Source of the DNA: Reticulitermes speratus
Taxonomy: Eukaryota; Arthropoda; Insecta; Blattodea; Rhinotermitidae
Length of the DNA stretch: 64,000 nucleotides
Direction: 5' to 3'
Assembly: GCA_021186555.1 (NCBI GenBank)
Contig: JAJKFL010000011.1
Location: 9,200,001 to 9,264,000, forward strand
Position 1 is the first letter of the stretch, and the number at the start of each line of letters is the position of its first letter. The notes under the pieces were generated by a model that made no database searches, was not told the DNA's origin, and saw only the letters and a program-made list of their open reading frames with translations. Of this stretch, positions 46,966 through 58,380 are shown piece after piece. The position numbers were made by a program, and so were the translations under genes.

Positions 46966-48060
46966 ACATTTTAACCGCTAATTTATTCGACAACGCGAAC
47001 AAGATTTTGTCCATTACAGCCCATGTAAGCAAAATTCAAAATTTATAGAATTACATCTTCCTACATGCATCGGAATTTATATATACCATCCTCGAGGACT
47101 CAACTACTTTAATTTTGAAGAAAGTCGAAATTAATATTTTGATTAATTTTAATTTTATTTTGAATCTTTTTTGTGCTTTGGGTTATTGTTTTTGTTTCGT
47201 GGTATTAATTCCCATTTCTCTATCTCTCTTTGTTTTAAGGCTTCATAAACTTTCTTCAAATATGTACTGCATATCTGTTGTTACCGCCTTCGGAAAAAAC
47301 TTGACCCTAAGTGCATACACAGAGAGAAGTGACTGACAGGTTTTTCTGTCAGACTCAAGAGAGTAGGCGCCTCCCCGCTTTGTGATTTCTTTTGGATATA
47401 GACAAAATCCAGGAACCCAGAAACCCAGAAACCCTAATGTTAGTACACCATTGTCAGAAATCTTTAAAAGTGAATTGAAACTAAGGCCTTAAGTGGTTTC
47501 CATTAGGCTGCGGCTACAATGGATGCGTAATCTGAGCTGTTTTATGTAGGACAAATTTTTGCTCTACCATTCCAAAGACAGACACATTATAGGCAACTTC
47601 CATGTCAGGCTTCCTTGAGTAGTCCTGGAATCGGGAAGGATGACAAAATATTCTTTTTTAGAAAATAAGAGTTTGGAGTTGTTTCTCATGCAGTGAGGTA
47701 GAGAATACTAGGCAAACTAAAATGCGTATTACCTAAATATTGTAAAAAGGAAGTACAGACGGTCTGAACTTCCCTTTTGCTGTTCATATACCACAACGGG
47801 ATGTCACTGACAAAGATTTGTAAAACTTGTTACTTAACTGTCACACTCAGCGCTTGTCGTACTTGGTAATGTTTTGAACCATCATTATTGTTGTGGTATA
47901 ATTTACTACTCAAATTCCAAAACAGCCTTCTGTCCTGCACGCAGCCTACCAGTTTTTCAACATCCACTGCAAAACTAGGAACGAAGGACTGACTGCGCGA
48001 CAATGCAACTGAACACGAAACAGGCTTCTTTTCGTGAGACTGGTCTGAACAGTCGTTAGA
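46966..48060. other. no recognised feature
   Basis: Unclassified. CCCAGAAACCCAGAAACCC at 47415 is a small local repeat. 49233-49733 and 49992-50784 are also unassigned. Confidence 0.5.
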
Positions 48061-49232
48061 CGTCGCACAAGCAGGTCACATCTACTGTAACCACACAGCA
48101 GGTCATATCTACTCTAACCACACAGCAGGTCATATCTACTCTAACCACACAGCAGGTCATATCTACTCTAACCACACAGCAGGTCATATCTACTCTAACC
48201 ACACAACAGGTCATATCTACTGTAACCACACAGCAGGTCATATCTACTGTAACCATACAGCAGGTCATATCTACTGTAACCACACAGCAGGTCATATCTA
48301 CTCTAACCACACAGCAGGTCATATCTACTCTAACCACACAGCAGGTCATATCTACTGTAACCACGCAGCAGGTCATATCTATTGTAACCACACAGCAGGT
48401 CATATCTACTTAAACACACAGTAGGTCATATCTACTGTAACCACACAGTAGGTCATAGCTATTCTAACCACACAGCAGTTCATATCTACTGTAACCACAC
48501 AGCAGGTCATATCTACTCTAACCACATAGCAGGTCTTATCTACTGTAACTACACAGCAGGTCATATTACTGTAACCACAGAGCAGGTCATATCTACTGTA
48601 ACCACACAGCAGGTCATATCTACTGTAACCATACAGCAGGTCATATCTACTCTAACCACACAGCAGGTCATATCTACTCTAACCTCACAGCAGGTCATAT
48701 CTACTCTAACCACACAGCAGGTCATATCTACTCTAACCACACAACAGGTCATATCTACTGTAACCACACAGCAGGTCATATCTACTGTAACCATACAGCA
48801 GGTCATATCTACTGTAACCACACAGCAGGTCATATCTACTCTAACCACACAACAGGTCATATCTACTGTAACCACACAGCAGGTCATATCTACTGTAACC
48901 ACACAGCAGGTCATATCTATTGTAACCACACAGCAGGTCATATCTACTTAAACACACAGTAGGTCATATCTACTGTAACCACACAGTAGGTCATAGCTAT
49001 TCTAACCACACAGCAGTTCATATCTACTGTAACCACACAGCAGGTCATATCTACTCTAACCACATAGCAGGTCTTATCTACTGTAACTACACAGCAGGTC
49101 ATATCTACTGTAACCACAGAGCAGGTCATATCTACTGTAACCACACAGCAGGTCATATCTACTGTAACCATACAGCAGGTCATATCTACTCTAACCACAC
49201 AGCAGGTCATATCTACTGTAACCACACAGAAA
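48061..49232. repeat. second 27-bp minisatellite, about 43 copies
   Basis: Unit CACACAGCAGGTCATATCTA + CTCTAAC, with a CTGTAAC variant. It is unrelated to the array at 16 kb despite the equal period. A variant-marked block (CTTAAACACACAGTAGG, CATAGCTATT, CAGCAGTTC, CATAGCAGGTCTT) occurs at about 48381-48590 and again 538 bp later. The minus-strand MTCCVVTVD repeats are artefacts of the period. Confidence 0.94.
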
Positions 49233-49733
49233 TGTTTAATCTGCTTGTGTTTTAATTCGACTATATCAGATTTCCGAAGACGTCGTCAGTGTGAGAATTT
49301 GTTAGCGTACGCAGCCAGTGTAACGGCAGCCTTAGTCTGTACAAAGCCTACGCAAAGTCCACGATCTGTTCACTTCAGCCACTATCCACGTAACCACGGT
49401 AGCTGAAATGGCATCGCTACACAAACAACGAATCGGTTGCATGAATTGAAGTTTCACATTGGAAAGACACAAAAACATACAAATCCTGTGAAACGCGTAA
49501 CATTCTTTTTGTATCGAACACAATTAGTAACTATTTATTACAGAGCATCATTTTAGTTCTCTACTGCCATTCATCATGCAGTTTTTGCTGGCACTGAAAG
49601 TAACTTACATTCATGGCAAAGACAGGTCTAACTCCTGTCTTTCAGCCTACAACAAATACCTGCACACATGTGGAACATCTAAATGTCATGTTACGTTTCT
49701 CAGCATGTAATGTTAGTAAGACAGTTCTCCCGC

Positions 49734-49991
49734 CGATCCCAGTGACCGCGCGGTCTAAGGCGTGGGTCTGCGGCCGCTCGCTTACTGGGATTATGGGTTC
49801 GAATCCCGCCGGAGGCATAGATGTCTGTCTCTTGTGAGTGTTGTGTGTTGTCAGGTAGAGGTCTCTGCGACGAGCTGGTCCCTCGTCCAGAGGAGTCCTA
49901 CCGAGTGTGATGTGTCTAAGTGTGATCGTGAAGCCTCGATAATGAGGAGGCTTAGGCCCCCAAGGGGCTGTCGAGCCATTGAAAAAAATAA
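49734..49991 (+). mobile_element. SINE-D copy
   Basis: Plus-oriented: GATCCCAGTGACCGCGCGGT, GGGTTCGAATCCCGCCGG, GGAGGAGTCCTACCG by position, tail GGGGCTGTCGAGCCATTGAA then A-rich. Confidence 0.85.
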
Positions 49992-50784
49992 AGTTCTTCC
50001 AGTAATTACGAACTGTCCAGGAGACAATGAAAGAGTCTTCAAAGTCTACTAACTGCAAGAATCATCACAAAATTTACAAAAATGATATTCCGCTGTTGAA
50101 GATGATACTGTGTATTTTAATATTTGTGTTCTTCTACAGCAGACAGAAAGACAAGAATTGCTGGCTCGAATGATATCCGTACAAAGCAACTTATGCCCGT
50201 GCCCAAAATAAAACCCTCAACTATTAAATATGAAATCATAATGTTCTTATCCCAGTTTAAAGAAAAATATTTTAATGTTTTAGAAACATTAAAACATGCA
50301 ACGACCGTGTTCCTACCATATTTTTCAGTCCCTACTTCACGGTAATCCTCTGATTTTATTTTACGAAACACAACCCCTCCAAATGACAAACCATAAAAAA
50401 GGTAATTACAAAAACTCTGTCAAGTTTTCACAGTAAATTTATCAAAGACCAAATTCTATGTGCCCCGAAATTATTGAAAACTAAACCGCATTTTTACAGT
50501 GAATAGGAAAGCTATAAGTATGTACATACAGTGGAGTTCTTCTTGAAAATATACACCTAAGAATCTCACAGCCAGTAAAGAAAATCTCCTTTTATTATGG
50601 AACCTGAATTTTCGTTACTGTTTTCAAGGTAGAGAATTGTATAGGTAGGTACTTAGTTCGGTTCTCTGCCGAGCTAACGTAAGCCTATATTCGGATGGAA
50701 ACTTGTTTCAGTGTCTGATGTAATATCGTTATAGTGCTGTTAAAATTGGTAGCGGCCACTTCATGATAAGTGGCGATTTATTTT

Positions 50785-51032
50785 CTGTGGCGCAATAGCT
50801 TAAATCGGCCCTACGTAGCCTCACTGTTGATGTTTCTACATCACATACAATTAGACAAACACACACACACATCCGGTAGGATTCCTCTTAACGAAAGATC
50901 AGCTCGTAGCAGAGGCCACTACGTACACAACACACGAAAATCTATGCCCTCGGCGGGATTCGAATCCGCGATCCTAGCAATCGAGCGGTCGCAGAGCTAC
51001 GCCTTAGACCGCACGGCTACTGATATCCTAAT
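50785..51032 (-). mobile_element. SINE-D copy
   Basis: GGCGGGATTCGAATCCGCGA and GCCTTAGACCGCACGGCTAC mark the head. The body is diverged and shortened. Confidence 0.75.
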
Positions 51033-51197
51033 GTACAGGAATGACACAGTGTCGTCCAATAGTCTAATCAACCGTTCGTCAAATTTCGCTTGAAATAATG
51101 ATAGCCCCTACACACAGCACAGGTTGGTCTTGTGCTTGTGTTTTAAATCGATAATTTATAATTGATTAATGCCCTAAATTCTGTCATATTATTTGAT

Positions 51198-51426
51198 TTC
51201 ACGTTGTATTCACCGTGCATCTTGTTATTAATTAAAAGTTTTATTATACCAACATACGCACTATATTCTTATAATCATGCCAATCACCCCTACATATGTT
51301 TCGGCCTATAACAGGCCATACTTTGACCCCCTGAAGATGGCCTGTTATAGGCCGAAACATATGTAGGGGCGATTGACATGATTATAAGAATATACTGCAT
51401 ATGTTGGTATAATAAAACTTTTAATT
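51198..51426. mobile_element. palindromic Penelope-derived insertion with one intact hammerhead
   Basis: This 229-bp palindromic element is flanked by ATATTATTTGAT at 51186-51197 and again at 51427-51438, a perfect 12-bp target-site duplication. Inverted arms of about 80 bp meet near 51320. The right arm has a full hammerhead. The left arm keeps GGCC..GAAAC..GTA but has lost the CTGANGA box. The left end has the extra box TTCACCGTGCA (51210-51220), matching the other family members. Confidence 0.8.
51327..51369 (+). ncRNA. hammerhead ribozyme motif
   Basis: CCCC, CTGAAGA (51331-51337), stem II GGCCT..AGGCC, GAAAC (51354-51358), loop ATAT, GTA (51363-51365), GGGG. Stem I is four G-C pairs. 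All core bases fit CUGANGA/GAAA. Confidence 0.78.
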
Positions 51427-51647
51427 ATATTATTTGATATTTGTATTTTGAATCTGTTTACCAGTGACTTGTCGGAATTTCCGTGTAAGCAATTCCACTC
51501 TCTCGCCGCCTAGGGCATACAGTTGTTATTAAATAAATTTTAAAATATTTTTACAATTGTAGGCCTATATGTACATTGACTAGCGTCTTATGTGTTTTGT
51601 GTTATAATATTAAAAATTATTTTTCTTTTCGTATTCAGTTGAAAGAG

Positions 51648-51960
51648 GTAAAGCAATCCCTGTAAAGGCCTGGACTGGTCCTGAGGATTCCAGGAGGTTG
51701 AGGCTCCCAAATTTTAATACAATCGGCACATGAAGGTGGTAAGGTTGTCAGCCACATGCACCGGCCGTCTTTACCCTTAATGAGTACCAGGAATATTACC
51801 TGGTACTCATTTCTGTTTGAGACTGAGTCGATCCCAGGGCCATAGTGTGGCCGGAAGGATTATGTCCATGAAAAATTCCAATGATACCATCTGAAATCGA
51901 AGCCGCGACCTTCCGGTTCGTAGCGCAGTGCCTCAACAAGCTAAGCCACCGCGCGTCCCC
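51648..51960 (-). mobile_element. SINE-C copy
   Basis: Full-length, minus strand. The head is at the right (CACCGCGCGTCCCC, GAAGCCGCGACCTTCCGG). The segment ATGAGTACCAGGAATATTAC and its inverted partner form a small internal palindrome. Confidence 0.8.
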
Positions 51961-53034
51961 AGTTAAAACAGATTGCAGTATAATCTTTCTCTCTCACGAT
52001 GGTAATGAACCAGCGATAAAGACGTTCTCTCTCTCTCTCTCTCTGAGAAGCACACGGCTTTAGGCTTCCTCTCCCCTCTGTTTACCTAAAGACGAAAACA
52101 GACCCAGTTCTTCGAATGGATGTAATACAAATCACCAGGCAATAACGATCTTAGGAACACTGGTGATAGTAATAGCGGTATTTAGATAATATGAGTATCT
52201 GCCGACGTATAAAATACATAATAGGCCTACATGGGACTGAGCTGCTAACAACTAAAACGACTAGCAGTGTGTTGTAATGTACTACAGAATAATACGAGTA
52301 TCACTCTAACGATAGAAACTAGTTCTTGTTATAGGGCCCACCACAGCAGTTTCAGTAGCTTCTCGCTCTCCTGTTTCCGCATTAAGATGAAGAGAGATCC
52401 ATTCTTCGGAAAGTTGGGTGTTATTTAACATAGGAAGTTGAACAGTACCCAAAATATCAGCTACAGTTACTGAAACTCATTTACAATATTAAGATGATTC
52501 ATCCCCGTTGTGTTATCGAACAAGTATGTATTTCACAGTATACAGTCATACACAAGCAAAGCAAATTTTTTTTTTAAATTTATTTAGGCAAAAATTTCGG
52601 CTTGACATACGCCATCATCAGGCCTGTTCTTTTAAGTACTTTCAGTAAAAACTTTAACTATATATAGGTGTGATATCTCACCCTTTACAAAATGCATAAT
52701 ATACATTAGAAAGAAATGCAATAGGTTTTTTTTTAAAAATGTATAAACATGAAAAAGGTGATGGGTGACATATGTAAAAATTTATTTAAAAACCATTGGT
52801 AGGCAGTAAGTTTTCAATATGTGGTACATACGCCGGGTTGTTCACTTTTTGAGGCACGAAAACATCATACAGATGCGAAGTATTGTTTTCTACAAGAGTT
52901 GATGAAGGGTGAAGTTTCCAATATTATGGACTCCGAAGAAAATCTTAGTAAAATTTACAGGTCCTTTTTTAAGGTCCCTCGCTTTAATAGTTTCGGTAAG
53001 CAATGGTATATTATCGTGCTTATAATAGATAAGA
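51961..53034. other. mostly unclassified intron
   Basis: Contains the weak hammerhead-like remnant at 52.6 kb and a TC run at 52.03 kb. Nothing else is recognised. Confidence 0.5.
52586..52625 (-). ncRNA. hammerhead-like motif, weak
   Basis: Minus strand: AGGC, CTGATGA (52615-52621), GGC..GCC, GAAA, U-run, GCCT. Stem I AGGC/GCCT pairs, but stem II has only three good pairs and stem III is one pair at most. It is probably a remnant of a related Penelope terminus. The flanking 52560-52830 is AT-rich with no coding. Confidence 0.4.
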
Positions 53035-53176
53035 AAGTTAGAGGGAAGGATAGAAATGATGGGAAAACGAGGAAGAAGGCTTAATATAATTTTCACCGTG
53101 TATGTTTATTAACACTAGTAAACACTATACCAACACATGCACTTACTATTAAAACATTAATAGTTTTAAAAATCAA

Positions 53177-53220
53177 GCCCTACATATGTTTCGGCCAGCT
53201 AACTGGCCATCTTCAGGGGC
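53177..53220 (-). ncRNA. hammerhead motif, left arm
   Basis: Read on the minus strand: GCCC, CTGAAGA, stem II GGCCAG..CTGGCC, GAAAC, loop ATAT, GTA, GGGC. Stem I is GCCC/GGGC. Position 7 of the CUGANGA core is A, which the consensus allows. All conserved bases are present. Confidence 0.8.
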
Positions 53221-53393
53221 AACTAGCAGTGTTTTATAATATAGTGATCACGACTAGTGATATACAGTACCCATGTGATGTGGTCCCCAATAGAACGACG
53301 AAAAACTTTACTGTTTTTTAAAAAATTTTTATATAACACCCACACGCCTCACCATAAACCTATTGAACGTGATTATGCTGTGAAACGCTAGTT

Positions 53394-53437
53394 GCCCCTG
53401 AAGATGGCCAGTTAGCTGGCCGAAACATATGTAGGGC
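53394..53437 (+). ncRNA. hammerhead motif, right arm
   Basis: GCCC (53394-53397), CTGAAGA (53398-53404), a six-base-pair stem II, GAAAC (53422-53426), loop ATAT, GTA (53431-53433) and GGGC (53434-53437). Its sequence is identical to the left-arm motif, consistent with recent palindrome formation or arm-to-arm copying. Confidence 0.8.
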
Positions 53438-53757
53438 TTGATTTTTAAAACTATTAATGTTTTAATAAACAGTGCATGTGTTGGTATAGTTTTTACTAGA
53501 GGAAGAAGACGTAAGCAGCTACTGAATGACCTTACGGAAAAGAGAATATACTGCAAATTGAAAGAGAAAGCACTAGATCGCACCCTGTGGAGAACTCGCT
53601 TTGGAAGAGGCTACGGACCTGTCGTAAGACAGACTGCAGAATGAATGAGTAGATTATATCACTTGATATTTACGTACTTAGTGAAGGTCAGTTTTATCGT
53701 AACATTTCACGCAAAAGCCGGTGTGTACCTTGTCTTTGCTTTAGTTGTGTATGACTA

Positions 53758-54053
53758 AAAGGTAAAGCAGTCCCATACAGGCCTTGGCAGGCCCTTAGGG
53801 CTCCAGGCTCCCAGGTTTTTAGACAATCGGCACATGAAGGTGGTAAGGTTGTCAGCCCTACGCACCGGCCGCCTTTACCCCCCAGAAAAGATTCCTGGTA
53901 CTCATTTCTGTTAGAGGCTGAGTCGATCCCAAGCCATAGTGCGACCGAAACGATTATGTCAATGAAAAATTCCAGTGACACCATCGGGAATCAAACCCGC
54001 GACGTTCCGGTTTGTAGCGTAGTGCCTCAACCAACTACGCCACCGCGCGCCCC
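53758..54053 (-). mobile_element. SINE-C copy with 12-bp target duplication
   Basis: TGTGTATGACTA flanks both ends (53746-53757 and 54054-54065). The head is at 53990-54053. It lies about 100 bp downstream of the al exon donor, inside the intron. Confidence 0.87.
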
Positions 54054-54152
54054 TGTGTATGACTATATACTGTGAAATATATACTTGAAACTTATTTACA
54101 GTTAAATTCAGACTAAGTCAACAGTACTTAACTTAGGGAAATGAAATCTTAC

Positions 54153-54642
54153 CTCGTGAAAACGTCGGGGTAGTGAGTCCGAGCAAACGCCTTCTCCAGT
54201 TCTTCCAGCTGGAAACTGGTAAACGTCGTACGGTATCTCCTCTGTTTCCTCTTTGGCGTGAAGTCATCCAGTTCTCCCTCGCTGTTATTTTCCGAAGCAT
54301 TACTACTTCCGACAGGATCGATGGAGGCACCGGAGCCTGCACTTCCGGGCTCCATAAGAAGAGCTGTTTTACCACTCGGACCTTTTTCACTCCCACATTC
54401 CCCCATCAGCAAAGAAGGCGGTGAGTCTACAGCCGATAGTTCCTCTTCACCTTTCTCAGTTTCATCGGACACACCCATCACATCTGCCGTACAAGAATTC
54501 GAACTACAGCCCCCAGCAACACCGTTACTCAGAGCTTCTTCTTGGGATTGCACTGACACACCGGATGCCAATTCTTGTTCTCGAACTCTTGATACTGGCG
54601 AAGGTTCACTGGAATCCACACCGGTGATATTAGAAGAATAAT
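54153..54642 (-). CDS. al: aristaless homeobox gene, internal exon with N-terminal half of the homeodomain
   Basis: This 490-bp coding exon encodes a Ser/Glu/Gly-rich acidic stretch followed by a basic KRKQRRYR segment and homeodomain residues 1-31 ([19 protein letters not shown], then THYPDVFTR). The paired-class positions F8, Q12, L16 and F20 are present. Its acceptor is a pyrimidine-rich tract ending TTCGCAG, with the exon starting at 54642. Its donor is AG|GTAAGA at 54153/54152. The exon enters with two bases of a split codon and leaves after AG of Arg31. The next exon begins with G, which restores AGG. Aristaless is a nuclear DNA-binding transcription factor; in Drosophila it patterns distal leg and antenna. 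[13 protein letters not shown] and the downstream MKIGLTEARIQ fit insect Al better than vertebrate ARX (MRLDLTEARVQ) or homeobrain. The acidic part is less conserved. The start codon lies in an upstream exon that I cannot see. Confidence 0.93.
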
Positions 54643-54754
54643 CTGCGAAGATAAGAGGAAAGGTGGTTAGTGTTACAGCAAGAACAAGCGATAAAAAAGA
54701 ATTGTTTGCATGAAAGATTTTCCCCGGCGTTTAGCATAAGAACGGATGTATTGA

Positions 54755-55330
54755 ATATCTAACTAACTAACTAACTCCATGAAGCAGAGTCCTTCTTGAG
54801 AAGCTAACAGGTCCTCAGCTAGTCAAGAAATTCCCCGCATTTTATGGAAACCGAAGGTTCATTACCGCATTCACAAGAGCCCGCCAACTGTCCCTATCCT
54901 GAGCCATATCAATCCAGTCCATGCCCCCTCATCCCACGTCTTGAAGATCCATTTTAATATTATCCTTCCATCTATGACTGGGTCTTCCAAGTGGTCTCCT
55001 TCCCTCAGGTCTACCCACCAAAATCCTGTATGCACCTCTTCCCTTCCCCATATTTGCTAAATGCTCCGCCCACCTCATTCTTCTTGATTTGATGACCTGA
55101 ATAATATTTGGTGATTCCGATCACACTAACCGGGTAAAGTCGATTAGTACAGAAAGTTTCGCTCCTTTTTTTTTTTTAATGCCGCCATGTGAGAGAACAA
55201 TTTTCACTCCCACATAAAACAAGAAGCAAAATTACGTTACTGTATGTTCTAATCTTCATACTTTGGGTAAGCAAACCGCAAGGCAAAAAGATTCTAGATT
55301 GAATGGTAGCAGGCATCCCAGGAGTTTAAT
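54755..55330 (-). mobile_element. RTE-type element, 5' truncated
   Basis: The (TTAG)n tail at 54757-54775, the shared 3' UTR, then coding for [20 protein letters not shown], further upstream sequence and a diverged VILLLVLCGSENCSLT-like segment near 55200. It is only about 110 bp upstream of the al exon acceptor, just outside the recognised exon. Confidence 0.75.
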
Positions 55331-56531
55331 TTCCTCTTGAAATTCTCATGAATGAAAATTTGATTTATTAGGGTTTTCTTCACAAACATTTTAAATTTGC
55401 CACTCTTTCAAAGGATTTATTACCTGCCTGTCATCTTGTGATATTGCCCTACACACTGTTCATGAGACATTAACATATACTTAGCCTTCTCCCAACTTCT
55501 AGACCTATCTCCTTACTAGCGTGAAGTCGGAAACTACACTGAATGAATGTAACTCCGCAGTTGATTTAAATTTCTACGTTAACACTTTAAAGCAAATTTA
55601 TGGTCACATAAATGTTTACCTTATCATAATCTGCCTCTATCATTTATCAATGTTGTAGTTTAAAAATCGCTTTATTGTGTGCATACAGTCGTTTCGTTTT
55701 TAATTATTACCTATTCCAGGTGTTTAATACAGGCCCGTGCGACATTTAAGAAGTTGGATCTCCCTGCCAGATAAAGACTTTTCGGATAAACCAATACTAC
55801 AGACGTTTATAGAATTAGAACAATTATGAAGTGGTAATTTGTATACTTTGTTGAAGTGTTCCGTGGTTTGGAAAAACCTAACCACGAAAACAAAAAAGAA
55901 AGTTACTGACAAAAATCTGTTACCTCTTATCCTGTTTTATTTTCTACCCACGAAAAAAAATGACAAAAAGAAATATCTAACTACAAAATACGCATTGTTT
56001 TCAACTTGCCTCAATAAACACGTCTTTGCGAGAGCAAACCACTTCACGTCACATATAGAAGCACTTCAATGAAAAAGCCGTTTCTTCCTGACTTTCGATC
56101 TTTACTTGTAGTGTTGATAAATATGTTGATTTTGATTATAAATTTTAGGTTATGTATAGAAAAAACTTTACATTCTGTTGTAAACATCTCAGCATGCAGG
56201 TACTGCAGGTACATCAGTTGTATTTCGTCAAAGACGCAAGGCATCGAAAAATATTTTAAACACAATTAATGCGTAAATAAATTAGTGAGACGTATTAATA
56301 AATTATTATATCATACACATGTCAAGTGTTATTTATTTGTACAATGAGCCGTGTTTTGTGCAATATAACAAATTCCGTCTTAAATTCGTGTAAAGTACAA
56401 TTCACATTGAATTTTGCCAGCGCGTGTACTGTTACAGTGAGCGCTTTAGAAACCTAAGTGAGTCAATTTTGAGAAATCAGAGGAAGTTCCATTTTCATTC
56501 CGTGTAAAGCATTTTTTTTTGTTTGTTTTTA
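55331..56531. other. no recognised feature
   Basis: Upstream of the al exon (intron or beyond). AT-rich, no exon with suitable splice sites recognised. Confidence 0.5.
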
Positions 56532-56546
56532 GTGTAGCTTTCTCAG

Positions 56547-56813
56547 AAACCGGGATAGCGTAGTCGGTACAGTGACTACACTACGAATTATGTCATCCGG
56601 AGTTTTAATCCCGGTAGAGGCAACAGATTTTCTCTTTTCCAAAACATCCAGAACTATTCTGGAGCCCACCCAGCCTCGTATAAAATCGAGGGTAAAGTGG
56701 CCGGGGCATTAAACTGACCACTCACCTCCACCTTGTTGCCGAGGTCAACAATGAGTGGAGTTATGACTCCACTTTCCCTGTCTTTATATCATATGCGGGG
56801 AGTTTATTTTCTT
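56547..56813 (+). mobile_element. SINE-B copy with 15-bp target duplication
   Basis: GTGTAGCTTTCTCAG is duplicated exactly at 56532-56546 and 56814-56828. The head AACCGGGATAGCGTAGTCGG starts at the element edge, so this copy defines both SINE-B ends (267 bp). Confidence 0.88.
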
Positions 56814-56828
56814 GTGTAGCTTTCTCAG

Positions 56829-56884
56829 TTTCATAAATTATACAAGAAAGAAGAAGAAGGAGGAAAGCAGAAGAAGAAGAGGAA

Positions 56885-56921
<37 letters not shown>

Positions 56922-57852
56922 ATTATGGTGAAAATCACTACGCATCATGACTTCTAAAAGTTATGAAACTGTCGTGGTTTAAGACATTGTGCACGAGTTT
57001 CACGAGAAGGTTAACCAGATATCGGACAAAGAATCGAACCTGTGCGGCTGAATACGAAACAAAGACTTACGTTATATAAAATGAGCGTTCTGGTCGACCG
57101 ATACAGACCAAAATTAAATTCGCGCGATATTCTTTAGCCTTGTACAGAATTCAGTCCTTGTTTGCTAACAGCTTTTGAAGATAAGACGTGCGGATGGACG
57201 GACCGAAGGACATTATCCTCCCCATTACGCGTTCTGTTTATTCAATTAATCCACAAAGTACGTATCCGGCTAATCCGATTATTGACACCAGGACAGTGGA
57301 GAGTGAGACGTGTCAGGTAGGCGTAAAGTTGCCCACAAGTAGAACAGGAAGGGCAGAAAATAGTGTTGCGTGTACAAGGCGGTGAACGGCCTTGACATGC
57401 CACAAAAAACAGGGTGCCGGTATGGAGTAACTGAGTAGTTCTCTGTATAGAGCACGGAGGCCTTCCATTAGAGGTTGGCAGTCGGACTCGACTTAATGGA
57501 AAGCTTATCTAAGAAGTGAGATTTGATAACTGCATGAGCATTAGGAGCACAGCATGGGCCATTTACAACTATGTCCACTGTCACGTGATGTTATGTGCTG
57601 TCTCTGTCCAGCTGTAATGGCAACTTAAAGTGTATTAATCCCCGTTGCAGCTGTAACGTTACAATATTACTGTTGTTTGCCCTTCAGAGTTTGCGTTCAG
57701 AGTTCTTATAATCACTGTTACCGAAGAATAAAAGAAAATATGTTGTAGCTGACAGAAAATTATTACGTCTTTCTTTCTAAATCCTCCCTTATGCCCCCTT
57801 CTTTTCTCCCACCTTCCCCTCCTTCCTTCCTGTCTGGAGGTTAACAACAAAG
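56829..57852. other. no recognised feature except a GAT microsatellite
   Basis: GAT run at 56887-56928. 57180-57480 is less AT-rich but has no family match. Confidence 0.45.
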
Positions 57853-58110
57853 GAATCCCGGTCGGCGCGCGGTCTAAGGCGTAGGTCTGCGGCCGCTCGA
57901 TCGCCGGGATCGCGGGTTCGAATCCCGCTGACGACATGGGAGTTCGTCTCTTGGGTTTGTTGTGTGTTATGTAGGTAGCGGCCTCTGCGACGAGCTGATC
58001 ACTCTTTCAGAGGATTCGTACCGGCTTTGTGTCTGTGTCTGGTTGTGTGTGATTTAGAAACTTCGACAATGAGGCGGCCTAGGCCCGAGTGGGGCAGTTC
58101 CTTAAAAGAA
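57853..58110 (+). mobile_element. SINE-D copy
   Basis: GAATCCCGGTCGGCGCGCGG, TCTAAGGCGTAGGTCTGCGG, GGGTTCGAATCCCGC, tail GCGGCCTAGGCCCGAGTGGG. Confidence 0.83.
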
Positions 58111-58380
58111 AGAAGGAACCCTATACATTCGTCACTTCCCACTATTAATTTATCCGTAGTCAGCTACATCCAATTTAATGCATAAAGCGATATATTTCTC
58201 ATTCACAAGATTACACAATGATGGCTGAAAGTATAAGGCATTAGTGATGTCACAGTCTTTCGTTTTCAGAATCCTGATCAAGTGGGAGACTAATTCAGTG
58301 TTTGTTCTGTCAAGTACGTGAAGTGTACAGTTATTAAATGATATTTACGAATTTTGTTTTATGAAGTATTACTTTAATGT

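Larger units (their letters stand above)
53079..53498. mobile_element. palindromic Penelope-derived insertion with two hammerhead motifs
   Basis: This 420-bp insertion has near-identical inverted arms of about 100 bp, beginning near ACTAGTAAA on the left and ending TTTTTACTA on the right. Each arm carries a complete hammerhead motif pointing outward. It interrupts an ERT tail: the host sequence stops at GAGGAAGAAG (53069-53078) and resumes with the same 10 bases at 53499-53508, a clear target-site duplication. Only the left end has the extra box TTTCACCGTG (53091-53100). There is no coding capacity. It must have been mobilised in trans, presumably by Penelope proteins (inference). Confidence 0.8.
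53035..53655 (+). mobile_element. ERT tail unit, copy 3, split by a palindromic insertion
   Basis: The left fragment (53035-53078) matches the GRIEMTGRRGRRR region. After the 420-bp palindrome the match resumes at 53499 (GRRRKQLLNDL, then GYGPVVRQTAE) and ends in GAATGAATGAG. The split gives relative ages: the ERT copy is older than the hammerhead element. Confidence 0.78.
11991..54152 (-). other. al: 42.2-kb aristaless intron inside the homeodomain
   Basis: The span between the donor at 54152-54151 and the acceptor at 11992-11991 is 42,162 bp. It interrupts codon Arg31 in phase 2. It is filled with retrotransposon tails, SINEs, MITEs, Penelope fragments and several kilobases of minisatellite. 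No second host gene is recognisable inside it. That the two exons belong to one transcript is inferred from exact phase and sequence continuity, not from transcript data. Confidence 0.85.

Noticed and set aside
48056..49225. MTCCVVTVD repeat frames on the minus strand
   Set aside because: By-product of a 27-bp minisatellite, interrupted several times by indels.
49613..50058. Coding frames of 74-138 codons
   Set aside because: They lie across a SINE-D copy. The peptide with GFEPIIPV and RPQTHALDRA is the usual conceptual translation of this SINE.
54173..54641. Plus-strand frames over the homeobox exon
   Set aside because: Shadows of the minus-strand al coding exon, which has homeodomain residues and splice sites.
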